From NCBI GenBank assembly GCA_946902875.1, contig OX336348.1, positions 16,393,741-16,457,740 of the forward strand: a stretch of DNA of 64,000 nt. The letters run 5' to 3'. The translations under genes and the position numbers were made by a program. Below, piece after piece: positions 10,271-21,833 of the stretch (positions are counted from its first letter, which is position 1; every line of letters starts with the position of its first letter). The DNA is from Nematopogon swammerdamellus. Lineage: Eukaryota; Arthropoda; Insecta; Lepidoptera; Adelidae. Below the pieces are notes generated by a model. The model did not search any database. It was given only the letters and a program-made list of their open reading frames with translations, and was not told where the DNA came from.

Positions 10271-10797
10271 ATTAAAACTCTGCTTCTATGATAAATGCTT
10301 TATTATATTTATTAAACTTTTGGCTTACAGCTCCGTACGCCACTCTTAGTATCTCAGAGAGAGATAAAAATGGCGTCCGCCACCCAGGTCAAAACTCTTC
10401 CTTTTTATTAAAATAGACTTTACTAATGATAAAATAACTCTTTTATATAATTTTATGATTATACGTACATATTACTTAACTTAATTAATATTAAATTAAC
10501 CTTTATTCTTTCTATCAACACTTAAAAATAACTTGTATGGATCAGTTTGTCGACGGCTGCGAGAGATGGCGCTACCGTCTTTGCATTCAAAGTCATGTTT
10601 TCTAACAATCGGCCATCCTGCTATTGCCTGTCCTCAGGCAACCGTGACTTCAATACCTGTACCTAACCTAATTAGTCAGAACATTAGTCCAAACCTATTC
10701 TGATTCAGATTCAGATATTTATTTCGCCACAAAGAACACACAACAACAACAACATTACATTGAGACACATGCATATTCATTATGGTTCGTCATAGTT
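10271..10797. other. Unassigned AT-rich stretch with a possible LINE 3' tail
   Basis: No ORF of note. Near 10699 the repeat GATTCAGATTCAGATATTTA resembles the 3' tail of a LINE in reverse orientation (ATAAATATCTGAATCTGAATC-type tail), so a very short minus-strand LINE end may be present. CAACAACAACAACA at about 10740 is a simple repeat. Confidence 0.35.
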
Positions 10798-11153
10798 TTT
10801 ACCCGACTACGGCGAAGCAAAAAGGAGGGTTATTATGTGTTTGACCGGTATGTATGTATGTATGTATGTATGTATGTTCATCTGTTCCCTCATAACTTCT
10901 AAACTACTTATCATAATTTGACAAATGAGGTATCGTTGAAAGCGTCTTGATGGTTATAGGCTATGTCACGTCACATGAAATTGACTATGGCGCACTCTAG
11001 GTGACAAAAAGTCAAGAACTAAAAAAAAAATTTTTTTTAATGATGCCGTGTTGGGTATCAAATGAAAGGGCCTAATTAGCACATTTCAAAAATATATATA
11101 TTGTTAACTGTTGCTTTCGGATTTGCTTGCATGCACCCGATAATTGGGAATAA
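10798..11153 (+). mobile_element. C module tail, copy 2, split by Helitron A2
   Basis: It matches about 7246-7687 from TTTTTACCCGACTACGGCG through TTGCTTGCATGCA to AATTGGGAATAA, then resumes at 14296 (TTTCTAAATAAAATCAGG) and runs into B2 at 14341. The uninterrupted paralogue at 7687/7688 gives the pre-insertion sequence. Confidence 0.75.
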
Positions 11154-14100
11154 TCCATACTAATATTATAAATTCGAAAGTAACTCTGTTGTCTGTCTGT
11201 CTGTTACCTTTTCACGCCTAAACCGCTGAACAGATTTCGATAAAATATTGCACGGAGATGAATTGCATACTGAGGAAGGACATGGGCTACCTTTTGTCTC
11301 AAAAAACAACCCTTACGGAGGTGAAATAGGGGATGAAAGTTTGTATGGGGAACCTATCATTTCTCAAGTTAGGGATATGACAATTCATATTTAGGCTTTT
11401 GGTATGAAATAAAGAATTACGTGTTTCAGCGTTTTTGTATAATCAACCCTTAAATTATAATAGGGGATGATTTCAAAATTAGATTTAGGATTTTAAATGA
11501 TTTTAAATAATTTCACCATACTGGGGGTGGCTTTGAAGAGGGGGGTTGAGGTAGGGGGGGAGATGCCCGCGGGGAGAGGGGAAGGAAGGATGATTTAATG
11601 AAATGGAGGGTGGAAGTTTGTATGGGAGTATTCGTTTTTTTATAGGTAGGAACTTGAAAATCATAATTATAGCTACTCATCATAAATAAATAATGACGTG
11701 TTTCAGGGTTTTTAGTATTTCACATTTTAAGGGGGGGGGGGGGGGGGGGGTAAACAGGGGGTTACAAATTGTATAGGAGTATCAGTTTATTTTACAGGTA
11801 GGAACTTGAAAATCATAATTCTAGCTACTCATCATAAATCAATTATGCGTGTTTCAGGGTTTATGGATATTCAAATTTTAAGGGAGGGAAATGTGGGGTG
11901 ACAGTTTGTATGGGAGTATGGGTTTTTTAAAGGTAGGACCTTGAACATCATAATTATAGCTACGCATATAAGAAATAAATGATGACGTGTTTTAGGGTTT
12001 TTGGTTTTTCACATTTTAGGGAGGAAGGGAATTTGGGGTGCATGGTGACAGTGGCCTTGCCCTTAGTAATACGTTCTTTCTTCGAGAAGGTTTATTGTAT
12101 TCCAGAATGCAGCTTAGCCTGAAGCCTTGCCGTTCGTTAATTACTTTATTTTTATCGTTTTTTTTATGTAATCCCGTATGGGTGGCTGTGTCGGAGGGGC
12201 CAAAGCGCATGCTCCGACCATCCAATATCAACTCCGAGATGGTAGGTGCCTTACCGAAGACTTCCCTGGATTGCTGGGTATACTGGTTTACCTAAACGGA
12301 GCTCGGCCTTCGGCCTTGCCCTTAGTAACTTACTTTCTACGAGAAGGTTTATAGTCTTCCTGAACGAAGCCCGGCCTTCGGCCTCGCCCATAATTATTTA
12401 CTTTCTTCGAGAAGGTTTATAGTCTTCCTGAACGCAGCTCGGCCTTCGGCCTCGCCCATAGTTACTTACTTTCTTCGAGAAGGTTTATAGCCTTACTGAA
12501 CGCAGCTCGGCCTTCGGCCTCGCCCTCAGTTACTTACTTTCTTCGAGAAGGTTTATGGTCTTCCTGAACGCAGCTCGGCCTTCGGCCTCGCCCATAGTTA
12601 CTTACTTTCTTCGAGAAGGTTTATAGTTTTCCTGAACGCAGCTCGGCCTTCGGCCTCGCCCATTGTTACTTACTTTCTTTGAGAAGGTTTATAGCCTTCC
12701 TGAACGCAGCTCGGCTTTCGGCCTCGCCCTCAGTTACTTACTTTCTACGAGAAGGTTTATGGTCTTCCTGAACGCAGCTCGGCCTTCGGCCTCGCCCTTT
12801 GGTACTTACTTTCTTCGAGAAGGTTTATAGTCTTTCTGACTGCAACTCGGCCTTCGGCCTCGACCACAGTCACTTACTTTCTTCGAGAAGGTTTATAGCC
12901 TTCCTGAACGCAGCTTGGCCTTCGGCCTTGCCCATAGTTACTTACTTTCTTCAAAAAGGTTTATAGTTTTCCTGAACGCAGCTCGGCCTTCGGCCTCGCC
13001 CATAATTACTTATTTTCTTCGAGAAGGTTTATAGCCTTCCTGAACGCAGCTCGGCCTTCGGCCTCGCCCTCAATTACTTACTTTCTTCGAGAAGGTTATG
13101 GTCTTCCTGAACGCAGCTCGGCTTTCGGCCTCGCCCTTAGTAACTTACTTTCTACGAGAAGATTTATAGTCTTCCTGAACGGAGCTCGGCCTTCGGCCTC
13201 GCCCTGAGTTACTTACTTTCTTCAAGAAGGTTTATAGCCTTCCTGAACGCAGCTCGGCCTTCGGCCTCGCCCTCAGTTACTTCCTTTCTTCGAGAAGGTT
13301 TATGGTCTTCCTGAACGCAGCTCGGCTTTCGGCCTCGCCCTTAGTAACTTACTTTCTACGAGAAGTTTTATAGTCTTCCTGAACGGAGCTCGGCCTTCGG
13401 CCTCGCCCTGAGTTACTTACTTTCTTCAAGAAGGTTTATAGCCTTCCTGAACGCAGCTCGGCCTTCGGCCTCGCCCTCAGTTACTTACTTTCTTCGAGAA
13501 GGTTTAAAGCCTTACTGAACGCAGCTCGGCCTTCGGCCTCGCCCTCAGTTACTTACTTTCTTCGAGAAGGTTTATGGTCTTCCTGAACGCAGCTCGGCCT
13601 TCGGCCTCGCCCATAGTTACTTACTTTCTTTTCGAGAAGGTTTATAGTTTTCCTTAACGCAGCTCGGCCTTCGGCCTCGCCCATTGTTACTTACTTTCTT
13701 CAGGAAGGTTTATAGCCTTCCTGAACGCAGCTCGGCCTTCGGCCTCGCCCTCAGTTACTTACTTTCTTCGAGAAGATTTATGTTCTTCCTGAACGCAGCT
13801 CGACCTTCGGCCTCGCCCGTAGTTACTTACTTTCTTCGAGAAGGTTTATAGTCTTCCTGAACGCAGCTCGGCCTTCGGCCTCGCCCTCAGTTTCTTACTT
13901 TATTCGAGAAGGTTTATAGTCTTCCTGAACGCAGCTCGGCCTTCGGCCTCGCCCATAGTTACTTACTTTATTCGAGAAGGTTTATAGTCTTCCTGAACGC
14001 AGCTCGGCCTTCGGCCTCGCCCATAGTTACTTACTTTCTTGGAGAAGGTTTAATTTCTTTCTAAAATGCAGCTCAGCTTGAAGGCTCCCGCGCCCTTAGT

Positions 14101-14295
14101 TACTTACTTTATTTGAGAAGGTGTATCGTTTACCTTAACACAGCTTGACCTGTGGCCTCGCCCTTAATTACTTACTTTCTTAGAGATGGTTTATCGACTT
14201 CCTGAACGCAGCTCGGCCTTCGGCCTCGCCCATAGTCACTTACTGTCTTCTTTGAAATACGATTTTCACGCGAGCGGAGCCGCGGGCTCAGCTAG
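11154..14295 (+). mobile_element. Helitron-like element, family A, copy 2 (A2)
   Basis: This is the cleanest family-A copy: TCCATACTAATATTATAA at the 5' end, CTAG at the 3' end, preceded by A (11153) and followed by T (14296). Comparison with the empty paralogous site at 7687/7688 shows insertion between A and T without target duplication, as known for Helitrons. Order inside: CTGTCTGTCTGT domain, a G-run near 11732-11750, the SINE-derived module (about 12160-12290), the 68-bp array (12295-14235) and the hairpin. No transposase is encoded. Confidence 0.88.
12295..14235 (+). repeat. 68-bp tandem array in Helitron A2 (about 28 units)
   Basis: Same unit as in A1, in the same orientation. The last two units are diverged (TGCAGCTCAGCTTGAAGG and CAGCTTGACCTGTGGCC) in the same way as in the other A copies, showing that the array end was inherited. 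Confidence 0.93.
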
Positions 14296-14340
14296 TTTCT
14301 AAATAAAATCAGGCCTCACTCCAAACCTACCCAAAATACA

Positions 14341-16784
14341 TCCTACTAATATTATAACCGCGAAAGTTTGTGAATGAGTTGCATTCAGGAAGACGATAAA
14401 CCTACTCAAAGAAAGTAAGTAACTAAGGGCGAGGCCGAAGACCGAGCTGCGTTCAAGAAGAAGATAAACCTTCTTAAAGACAGTAAGTAACAGAGGGCGA
14501 GGCGGAAGGTCGAGCTGCGTTCGGGAAGACTATAAACCTTCTCGAAGACGGTAAGTAACTATGGGCGAGACCGTAGGCCGAGCTGCGTTCAGGAAGACGA
14601 TAAACTTTCTCGAAGACAGTAAGTAACTATGGGCGAGGCTGAAGGCCGAGCTGCGTTCAGGAACAGGATAAACTATCTTCAAGAAAGTAAGTAACAAAGG
14701 GTGAGGCCGAAGGCCGAGCTGCGTTCGGGAAGACTAAACCTTCTCGAAGAGAGTAGGTAACAAAGGGCGAGGCCGAAGGCCGAGCTGCGTTCAGGAAGAG
14801 GATAAACCATCTTTAAGAAAGTAAGTAACAAAGGGCTAGGCCGAAGGCCGAGCTGCGTTCAGGAAGAGGATAAACCATCTTTAAGAAAGTAAGTAACAAA
14901 GGGCGAGGCCGAAGGCCAAACTGCGTTAAGGAAGAGGATAACTTTTTCGAAGAAAGTAAGTAACAGAGGGCGAGTCCGAAGGCCGAGCTGCGTTCAGGAA
15001 GACCATAAATCTTCTCGAAGAAAGTAACTTCTTTGCTACTTATTTCGAAAAGGTTTACCCTCTTCTTGAACGCATCTCGGCCTTCGGCCTGCATAGTTAC
15101 TTACTGTATTCGAGAAAGTTTATCGTCTTCCCGAACGCAGCTCGACCTTCGGCCTCGCCCTTTGTTACTTACTTTCTTAAAGATGGTTTGTAGTCTTCCC
15201 GAACGCAGCTCGGCCTTCGCCCTCGCCCTTTGTTACTTACTTTCTTCGAGAAGGTTTATAGTCTTCCCGAACGCAGCTCGGCCTTCGGCCTCGCCCTCAG
15301 TTACTTACTTTCTTAAAGATGGTTTATCCTCTTCCTGAACGACGCTCGGCCTTCGGCCTCGCCCATAGTTACTTATTGTCTTCGAGATAGTTTATGGTCT
15401 TCCTGAACGCAGGTCGGCCTTCGGCCTCGCCCTTTGTTACTTACTTTCTTCGAGAAGGTTTATAGTCTTACCGAACGCAGCTCGGCCTTCGGCCTCGCCC
15501 TCAGTTACTTACTTTCTTAAAGATGGTTTATCCTCTTCCTGAACGACGCTCGGCCTTCGGCCTCGCCCATAGTTACTTATTGTCTTCTAGAAAGTTTATG
15601 GTCTTCCTGAACGCAGGTCGGCCTTCGGCCTCGCCCTTTGTTACTTACTTTCTTCGAGAAGGTTTATAGTCTTCCCGAACGCAGTTCGGCCTTCGGCCTC
15701 GCCCTCAGTTACTTACTTTCTTAAAGATGGTTTATCCTCTTCCTGAACGCAGCTCGGCCTTCGGCCTCGCCGATAGTTACTTATTGTCTTCGAGAAAGTT
15801 TATCGTCTTCCTGAACGCAGCTCGGCCTTCGGCCTCGCCCTTTGTTACTTACTTTCTTCAAGAAGGTTTATAGTCTTTCCGAACGCAGCGCGGCCTTCGG
15901 CCTCGCCCATAGTTACTTACTGTCTTCGAGAAAGTTTATCGTCTTCCTGAACGCAGCTCGGCCTTTGGCCTCGCCCTTTGTTACTTACTTTCTTCGAGAA
16001 GGTTTATAGTCTTCACGAACGCAGCTCGGCCTTCGGCTTCGCCCTCAGTTACTTACTTTCTTAAAGATGGTTTATCCTCTTCCTGAACGACGCTCGGCCT
16101 TCGGCCTTGCCCATAGTTACTTATTGTCTTCGAGAAAGTTTATGGTCTTCCTGAACGCAGGTCGGCCTTCGGCCTCGCCCTTTGTTACTTACTTTCTTCG
16201 AGAAGGTTTATAGTCTTCCCGAACGCAGCTCGGCCTTCGGCCTCGCCCTCAGTTACTTACTTTCTTAAAGATGGTTTATCCTCTTCCTGAACGCAGCTCG
16301 GCCTTCGGCCTCGCCGATAGTTACTTATTGTCTTCGAGAAAGTTTATCGTCTTCCTGAACGCAGCTCGGCCTTCGGCCTCGCCCGTTGTTACTTACTTTC
16401 TTCAAGAAGGTTTATAGTCTTTCCGAACGCAGCTCGGCCTTCGGCCTCGCCCATAGTTACTTACTGTCTTCGAGAAAGTTTATCGTCTTCCTAAACGCAG
16501 CTCGGCCTTTGGCCTCGCCCTTTGTTACTTACTTTCTTCGAGAAGGTTTATAGTCTTCCCGAACGCAGCTCGGCCTTCGGCCTCGCCTACAGTTACTTAC
16601 TATCTTCAAGAATGTTTATCTTCTTCTTGAACGCATCTCGGCCTTCGGCCTCGCCCTTAGTTATTTATTTACTTCAAGAAGTTTTATAGTCTTCCTGAAC
16701 GCAGCTCGGCCTTCGGCCTCGCCATCAGTTACTAACTTTCTTCGAGACGGTTTATCGTTTACCTGAACCCAGCTCGCCCTTATG
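14341..16784 (+). mobile_element. Family B element, copy 2 (B2), 3'-truncated
   Basis: Starts TCCTACTAATATTATAA right after the C-module flank, as in B1. The 68-bp units run in minus orientation to about 15020, flip at AAGTAACTTCTTTG, then run in plus orientation to about 16780. The ending CCTGAACCCAGCTCGCCCTTA is reached, but the hairpin and CTAG are absent, so the 3' end is lost. Within the array, higher-order blocks of about five units recur (compare 15460-15900 with 16010-16450), indicating later amplification. Confidence 0.65.
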
Positions 16785-16911
16785 GACTATGGTACACATG
16801 TTAAAATTATAAAACAATAAAACCTAAACAAACAAAACATGTAAAACGGCTCTGCAAGTACTTTATCACGAAGTTATAACCCCAAAATAATTGAAATGAA
16901 AAATAAGTTCA

Positions 16912-17317
16912 AAAACTAAAACACGACCACTGAAAAATCACGCTCTAAAAAGTATGAAACAAGAAAATATTCTCATCTGAAATTGTTATGTACAAACTAT
17001 TCAATATTTTATCGTCTATTAAATAAACAACTTACACGTAATATATTTTATTGTATTTAATAAATATTCATAGTGTTGTTCAGAGGATAGCCGTGGTCGT
17101 ATGCCACCTACCCTAGGGCAAAGTGACATACGACCATGGCTATCCTCTGAACAACACTATGAATATTTATTAAATACATTAAAATATATTACGTGTAAGT
17201 TGTTTATTTAATAGACGATAAAATATTGAATAGTTTGTACATAACAATTTCAGATGAGAATATTTTCTTGTTTCATACTTTTTAGAGCGTGATTTTTCAG
17301 TAGTCGGGTTTTTTTTG
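16912..17317. mobile_element. Foldback (long inverted repeat) element
   Basis: Two arms of about 185-190 bp (about 16915-17107 and about 17123-17313) are near-perfect reverse complements around a spacer of about 15-20 bp with CCTACCCTAGGGC. Outer ends are AAAACACGACCACTGAAAAA and, on the right, TTTTTCAGTAGTCGGGTTTT. The ends resemble the AAAACCCGACTACG tip of the foldback at 36713. No ORF. Confidence 0.8.
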
Positions 17318-17739
17318 TTTTATCCCGTTCATCAATGCAATCTATATGGAAAAATCGGACAAGAAACCTTACAGAGTTTAGCTCTACAAATCCTACAATA
17401 TGCATTATACAACTACATAACATGGGTCAGTTGACAATTTGAACTCGAGAAAGTCAAGGAGCAAACAATAAAAGTAAATTTTCTGGCCATTTGTAAGCCT
17501 TTAATTAAAACAGACGTGACACTATTATTGAACAAAAGTGTTAATTGCTGCGATTATTCGTTGATTTAAATAAACTATTAAGGTTGTGGTCACGCCTCCA
17601 TTAAACTGATTTGGTGATTGTGTCGGCCATCCTTCCTTTATTGAATGGCCTCATTTAATATCTACTACAGATGCAAGTACATAAGTTCTCCATACAACCC
17701 TTAACATAATTTAAGTGATCATTTTACTTATGTGTTGAC
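17318..17739. other. Stretch without recognised features
   Basis: AT-rich. No long ORF, no repeat shared with the rest of the window, and no RNA gene seen. Confidence 0.6.
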
Positions 17740-18031
17740 TCAGCCATGGGCTACCGCGCACACACACAGGATGCATCGGCCTTCCCACTAGATGTTGTCA
17801 GCGTTAGGTCACCGCGTACACACACAGAGTGTATCGGCCTGCTCACCGGATGTTGTCAGCCTTGGATCACCGCGTACCCGCACAGGGAGTATCGGCCTGC
17901 TCATTGGATGTTGTTAGCGTTGGGTAACCGCGTACACGCACAGGGTGTAGCGGCCCGCCCATTGGATTTTGTTATCGTTTGGGTCACTGCGTACACACAC
18001 AGGGTGTATCAGCCTTCCCACTGGATGTGCC
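17740..18031. repeat. 58-bp minisatellite, about 5 units
   Basis: ACCGCG(T/C)AC(A/C)C motifs start at 17753, 17811, 17869, 17927 and 17985, a 58-bp period. Units contain GTATCGGCC and TGGATGTTGT. Reading frames through it on either strand (for example 17746-18105) are not maintained by the period. Confidence 0.9.
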
Positions 18032-18179
18032 TTCCCCTTGCTGATGGTTTCAACGCGTATATAGGAGGGGTGGGGAAATATCGGAAATGTGATAGGACAT
18101 TTTAGTGATAATGTATTAAAAAAAATTGAAAGATGATGATACATTATGGTCTATGGAATGAAAATCAAATATCTGACCA

Positions 18180-19603
18180 TGAACTGTCGTTATCGGAATT
18201 CGAAACTTTCTGCTGGACCTAACCTATGCATGGTTTGATTTTATCGGCTGAATAAACGTTTTTGTACTTTCTAGTCGCAAATCCGGCAACACTACTGACT
18301 TCATATCGATCATTGCCCAATACTGCAGATATTCTGTATGGGCCACTATAAGGTGGGATTAATTGTTGCTATTGCCGGGGTTGTTAAGGGTCTTCATAAC
18401 CATGACTAAATCACCTATTTTGTAGTTATTGGCACACACAGACCTGTTTTTGTCAAATAGAGTCTTCATAGCCTCTTGTTGTTTTGAAATGCGTGACCCA
18501 GCTTGCATTCGAACTTCCTCAATATTATCGGTTACAGCTAGATTTTCAGAAGTAACATGCAGATGACTCTTTGTGAGATTTACGGTTTCTTTTCCGAAAA
18601 CTACCTGCGCTGGAGTCTTTCCTATTGCCTTATTCAGTGTATTATTCAAACTCCATTGAACTTTGCTTAAATTAGAGTGCCAATTCCTGTCATCTGTGTC
18701 AATATTTAGAGCTGTCAACGAGCTCAGAATAGAACGGTTGTATCTTTCTATTTGACCGTTTGCACGTGGTGTTGCTACAGAGTTTTTTACATGTTTGATC
18801 TGATATGAATCTACAAATCTTTTAAATTCGTTAGAGGTGAAACTAGTGCCACGGTCAGATATTATGGTCTTAGGCGAACCATATAGAGCAACGAAGTCTT
18901 TTATCACTTGGACCGATGTTCTGCTCTTGGTATTTCTAACAGCCCGCAATACGATGAATTTCGTGAACGCGTCTATAATTCCTAGTATATATGTGTATCC
19001 GGTCTTGCTGCGAACGAACGGTCATACGTGATCAATGTGAATACATTCGAACGGTATACTAGGTTTCGGTATAGGGTGCAATAAGCCTTGTTTCTTCCCC
19101 GAAGGTTCCTTTGCATATGCACATGGTATACCCGCCTTCACATACTTAGTAGCAAATCTAGTCATACCCGGAAACCAGTAATCTCTTCGCATCTTTTCTA
19201 GAGTCTTTTCTTTAGAAAAGTGACCACTTTCGTCATGACACAAAAGGCAGATCTTCCATCGAGCGTCCCGTGGTACAGCCCATTTAAGTTCACTTCCAAC
19301 TTTTCGATAAATTTTTCCGTCCTTGAGGACGTAATAACTATTTATTTCCTTCGCTTCGGTGCAGTTCTTGTCCAAAATACTTTTAATGAGTTTTAGTTTA
19401 GGGTCGCTTAATTGTACTGCTAGTAGTGAATGCTCTTCTAGTGCTATATTCATTATATTAATATCTAAAAACTCATCACCGTCGCTTGGCAATGGATTAC
19501 GACTTAACGCTCTTACGCAGACTCTCTGCGTGCTGTAATTAAGTTCCAGGGCGATATTCAACCGTGAAATCATAGTCCTGTACGAGGAGCCACCATCGAG
19601 CAA
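18180..19603 (-). pseudogene. Ty3/gypsy integrase
   Basis: From the N-terminus (right): the RNase H end (RALSRNPL), a zinc-finger region with HDESGH and YWFPGM, in which the first Cys of the Cys pair is not where expected (KAGIPCAYAK), then a break at about 19020. The core follows (TIISDRGTSF with the second catalytic Asp, ATPRANGQIERYNR with the Glu). After another frameshift near 18355 the C-terminal LIPPYSGPYRI module runs to a stop at about 18180. The first catalytic Asp is probably in IHIDHV at the 19022 break. It is inactive because of the frame breaks. Confidence 0.75.
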
Positions 19604-19609
19604 TTCGCG

Positions 19610-19990
19610 GAATGAGATCTCGTTTTGTTAGCGTTGTACGTAATGCACTACAGTCCGTAATTACCTTGAACTGAATTCCCAACAAGTAAATACGGAAGCG
19701 ATTTAGCGACATTATAACAGCGAGAGTTTCCAGTTCAAAGGAGTGCAGATGCTGTTCTTCTATTGTAGTCTGACGACTAAAATAAGCAACTGCCTTTAAG
19801 GGGGCTTTTTCATTTTCTCTCTGCAGTAATATTCCACCGATTCCTACCTTACTCGCGTCGGTGTTTAATTCCGTGAGATATTTAGGATTATATATAGCTA
19901 AAACAGGTCTAGTGGTGAGAATTTCCTTTATTATGGTGAACGAATTGTTTTGTTCCTCTCACCAGGTCCATGGTACATTAGTTTTGGTTA
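19610..19990 (-). pseudogene. Ty3/gypsy RNase H
   Basis: Minus-strand translation gives NTDASKVGIGGILLQ (first catalytic Asp), then VAYFSRQT, SFELETLAVI (catalytic Glu) and ITDCSALRTTL (Asp), ending RWWLLVQDYDFTVEYRPG before a frameshift into the segment that begins RALSRNP. These are the conserved RNase H residues of the family, which degrades the RNA strand of the RNA/DNA hybrid. Confidence 0.7.
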
Positions 19991-20071
19991 GGTTAGGTTG
20001 ATGGTTGCAAAATTCTGCACGAATCGCCTAAAAAACTAGCTAGGCCAATAAATTGGCGAACTTCGTGGGGA

Positions 20072-20510
20072 TTACGTGGCGTCGGGAAAGCAACGACTGC
20101 CTGTCTTTCGTAGACCAGGTTGAACTCCATTCATGGAGATTTCGAAACCTAAGTAAGCAATCTTAATTCGGAAAAAATTACATTTGTTAAGATTACGAGT
20201 AAGCTTGGCATGCCGCAGCAGTTCCAATACCTGATGCAGTTTTTCTATTCCTTCACCGATTGTTATGGATCCTATGACTATGTCGTCCATATATGCCATC
20301 ACGCCACGTATTTTGCGTTTATTTAGCAAATTATGTACCATCCTTTGAAAGACAGCTGGAGCGTTAGACAGCCCGAAGGGCATCCTGTTATAGTGATAGT
20401 GGCCGTCTGGAGTAATGAAGGCCATGAGGTGTTTGGAATCCTCAGCCATAGGAATCTGATGATAGCCCTGAGTCAAATCTAGGGTTGTGAAATATGTTCC
20501 TCCAAAGCAA
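20072..20510 (-). pseudogene. Ty3/gypsy reverse transcriptase palm
   Basis: Starts at the deletion junction with YFTTLDLTQGYHQIPM (motif A; catalytic Asp present), then FGLSNAPAVFQRMV (motif B) and AYMDDIVIGS (motif C, both Asp present), then YLGFEI. The frame ends in a scrambled tail at about 20100. The RT fingers that should precede motif A are missing: the sequence jumps from the protease N-terminus (VKINGVALEE) to this point. Confidence 0.8.
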
Positions 20511-21169
20511 CTCCATTGATTTTAACAGGTTTGAAGTATTTCCCACTGCTTTGTTCGGACTCAATAGAAAGAACCGTTTTATTATTCAGAGTGCCGCTCC
20601 CACTCGTATTGGTTATATTAGATTTGTTTCCGAGTCCCGACCTGCAGCTGTTTACCAAGTGACCATGGCGACCGCTTTTAGTACACTTAATAATAGGTTT
20701 AGAGCACCTGGCCACGGTATTACCAGCTTCTCCACAGTTGTAACACGTAAAGCTGTTCCGCGATTTTGATTCCGACAGATCGCTACCTGGTCTAATTTCT
20801 TTCGACTGTTTGGGCTTTATTGAACACACGAGGAATTCCTTGGACACTTCTACGTTCCTTGCCTTCAGCTCTATCTAACGTTTGCTTCCGATTGAAAGTT
20901 GGCTCCGCCCGATTCGTAATATTACGAATATATTTCAGTACCTCTTCGGGGTCGTCGTAATGCGCCTCTTGTATGTTCATTCTAATATTATAGTCGTATA
21001 TTCCCTGACTGATACAGTCAACGGCCTGTCGACCCTTCAGTTTACATCGATTTATTAACATTATTTTGTCGTAGTAATACTCTGTCAGGGTTTCGTCTCG
21101 CCTGCTCTTCCGATTTAAGATTTCCTGCAACAGTTCCGCGTAGTTATCGTCGCATGAAAATGCTAACAC
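20479..21169 (-). pseudogene. Ty3/gypsy Gag C-terminal part with zinc knuckle
   Basis: Two overlapping frames. The first (20792-21169) has the capsid-like segment LQEILNRKSRRDETLTEYYY. The second (20479-20847) has CYNCGEAGNTVARC, a CX2CX4HX4C knuckle in which His is replaced by Asn, a second Cys/His cluster, and then the start of the aspartic protease (VKINGVALEE) before truncation. Role in the family: nucleic-acid binding during particle assembly. Confidence 0.65.
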
Positions 21170-21824
21170 TAGTAAGGCCGTCGTACCATTTTTTTGCTAG
21201 CCCAGAGAGCTTTGGTAACGAATAAAATATTGTTTGTTTCTCCGACCATCCGTGTACCTCCGCTGATTCGTTAATTTTTCTGATCCAGTCCTTCATGGTT
21301 TGCGACTTCAAACTCGGGTCGAACTCGGTGATGATATTTTGAGCACCGTGCATGTGAGTTGTAGATTTTTCACGGTTGCTCAATGCGCTTACTAATTTCT
21401 TAAGAAGGTACCCGTTCGCTGTACCGTCCGAGCGAGCGCGAGAACGACCTCGATGTCGCGAAGGACGCGACCTCGATCGACTTTGATCTAACGATGATGA
21501 ATTTACCCTAGACTTGCGGTTCGTTTGTCTTCCGCGCGAACGAATGCGTCTGCGATCGGGCGGTGGAGAGTCCGCGCGAGACTTTCGATATTTCCTACCA
21601 TTGCGCGACCGTGAGCAGGATGTTGACGCTCTGGAGGAACTCCTAGTGGCACGCCCCCGCCTCCGGCTCCGGGGGCGGTGACTCCGGCGGGAATCACGTT
21701 CTCTCTCGTCGCGTGACGGTCGAGTACTCAGCGAGGACAGAGAGCGACTGCTTGTTACACTGCGTTTTCTTTTCCTACTCCTACTTGGTACTGGGTCAGC
21801 AGGTGTGAAGCCTCGGTCAGACAT
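21144..21824 (-). pseudogene. Ty3/gypsy Gag N-terminus with Arg/Ser-rich domain
   Basis: The likely start is the ATG at 21822-21824 (MSDRGFTPADPV); the frame upstream to 21983 is open but looks like leader. Residues about 13-140 are packed with RS, SR and RR pairs, like SR splicing factors. Then comes a Gag-like segment (ITEFDPSLKSQTMKDWI, then SLPKLSGLAKKWYDGL), the conserved capsid N-terminal region of gypsy elements. The frame shifts into the next Gag segment at about 21150. The RS tract may bind RNA or mediate nuclear interactions; that is inference. Confidence 0.65.
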
Positions 21825-21833
21825 TTTAATCGG

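Larger units (their letters stand above)
18180..21833 (-). mobile_element. Broken Ty3/gypsy-type LTR retrotransposon
   Basis: In minus order: Gag with an Arg/Ser-rich N-terminus, a zinc knuckle, a deletion that removes the protease and the RT N-terminus, RT palm, RNase H, integrase zinc finger, integrase core and a GPY-type C-terminus. The order RT-RNase H-integrase is diagnostic for Ty3/gypsy. Several frameshifts and stops separate the pieces. I could not find matching LTRs on the two sides (18180 leftward, 21840 rightward), so the termini are lost or too diverged. No envelope-like ORF. Confidence 0.8.
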
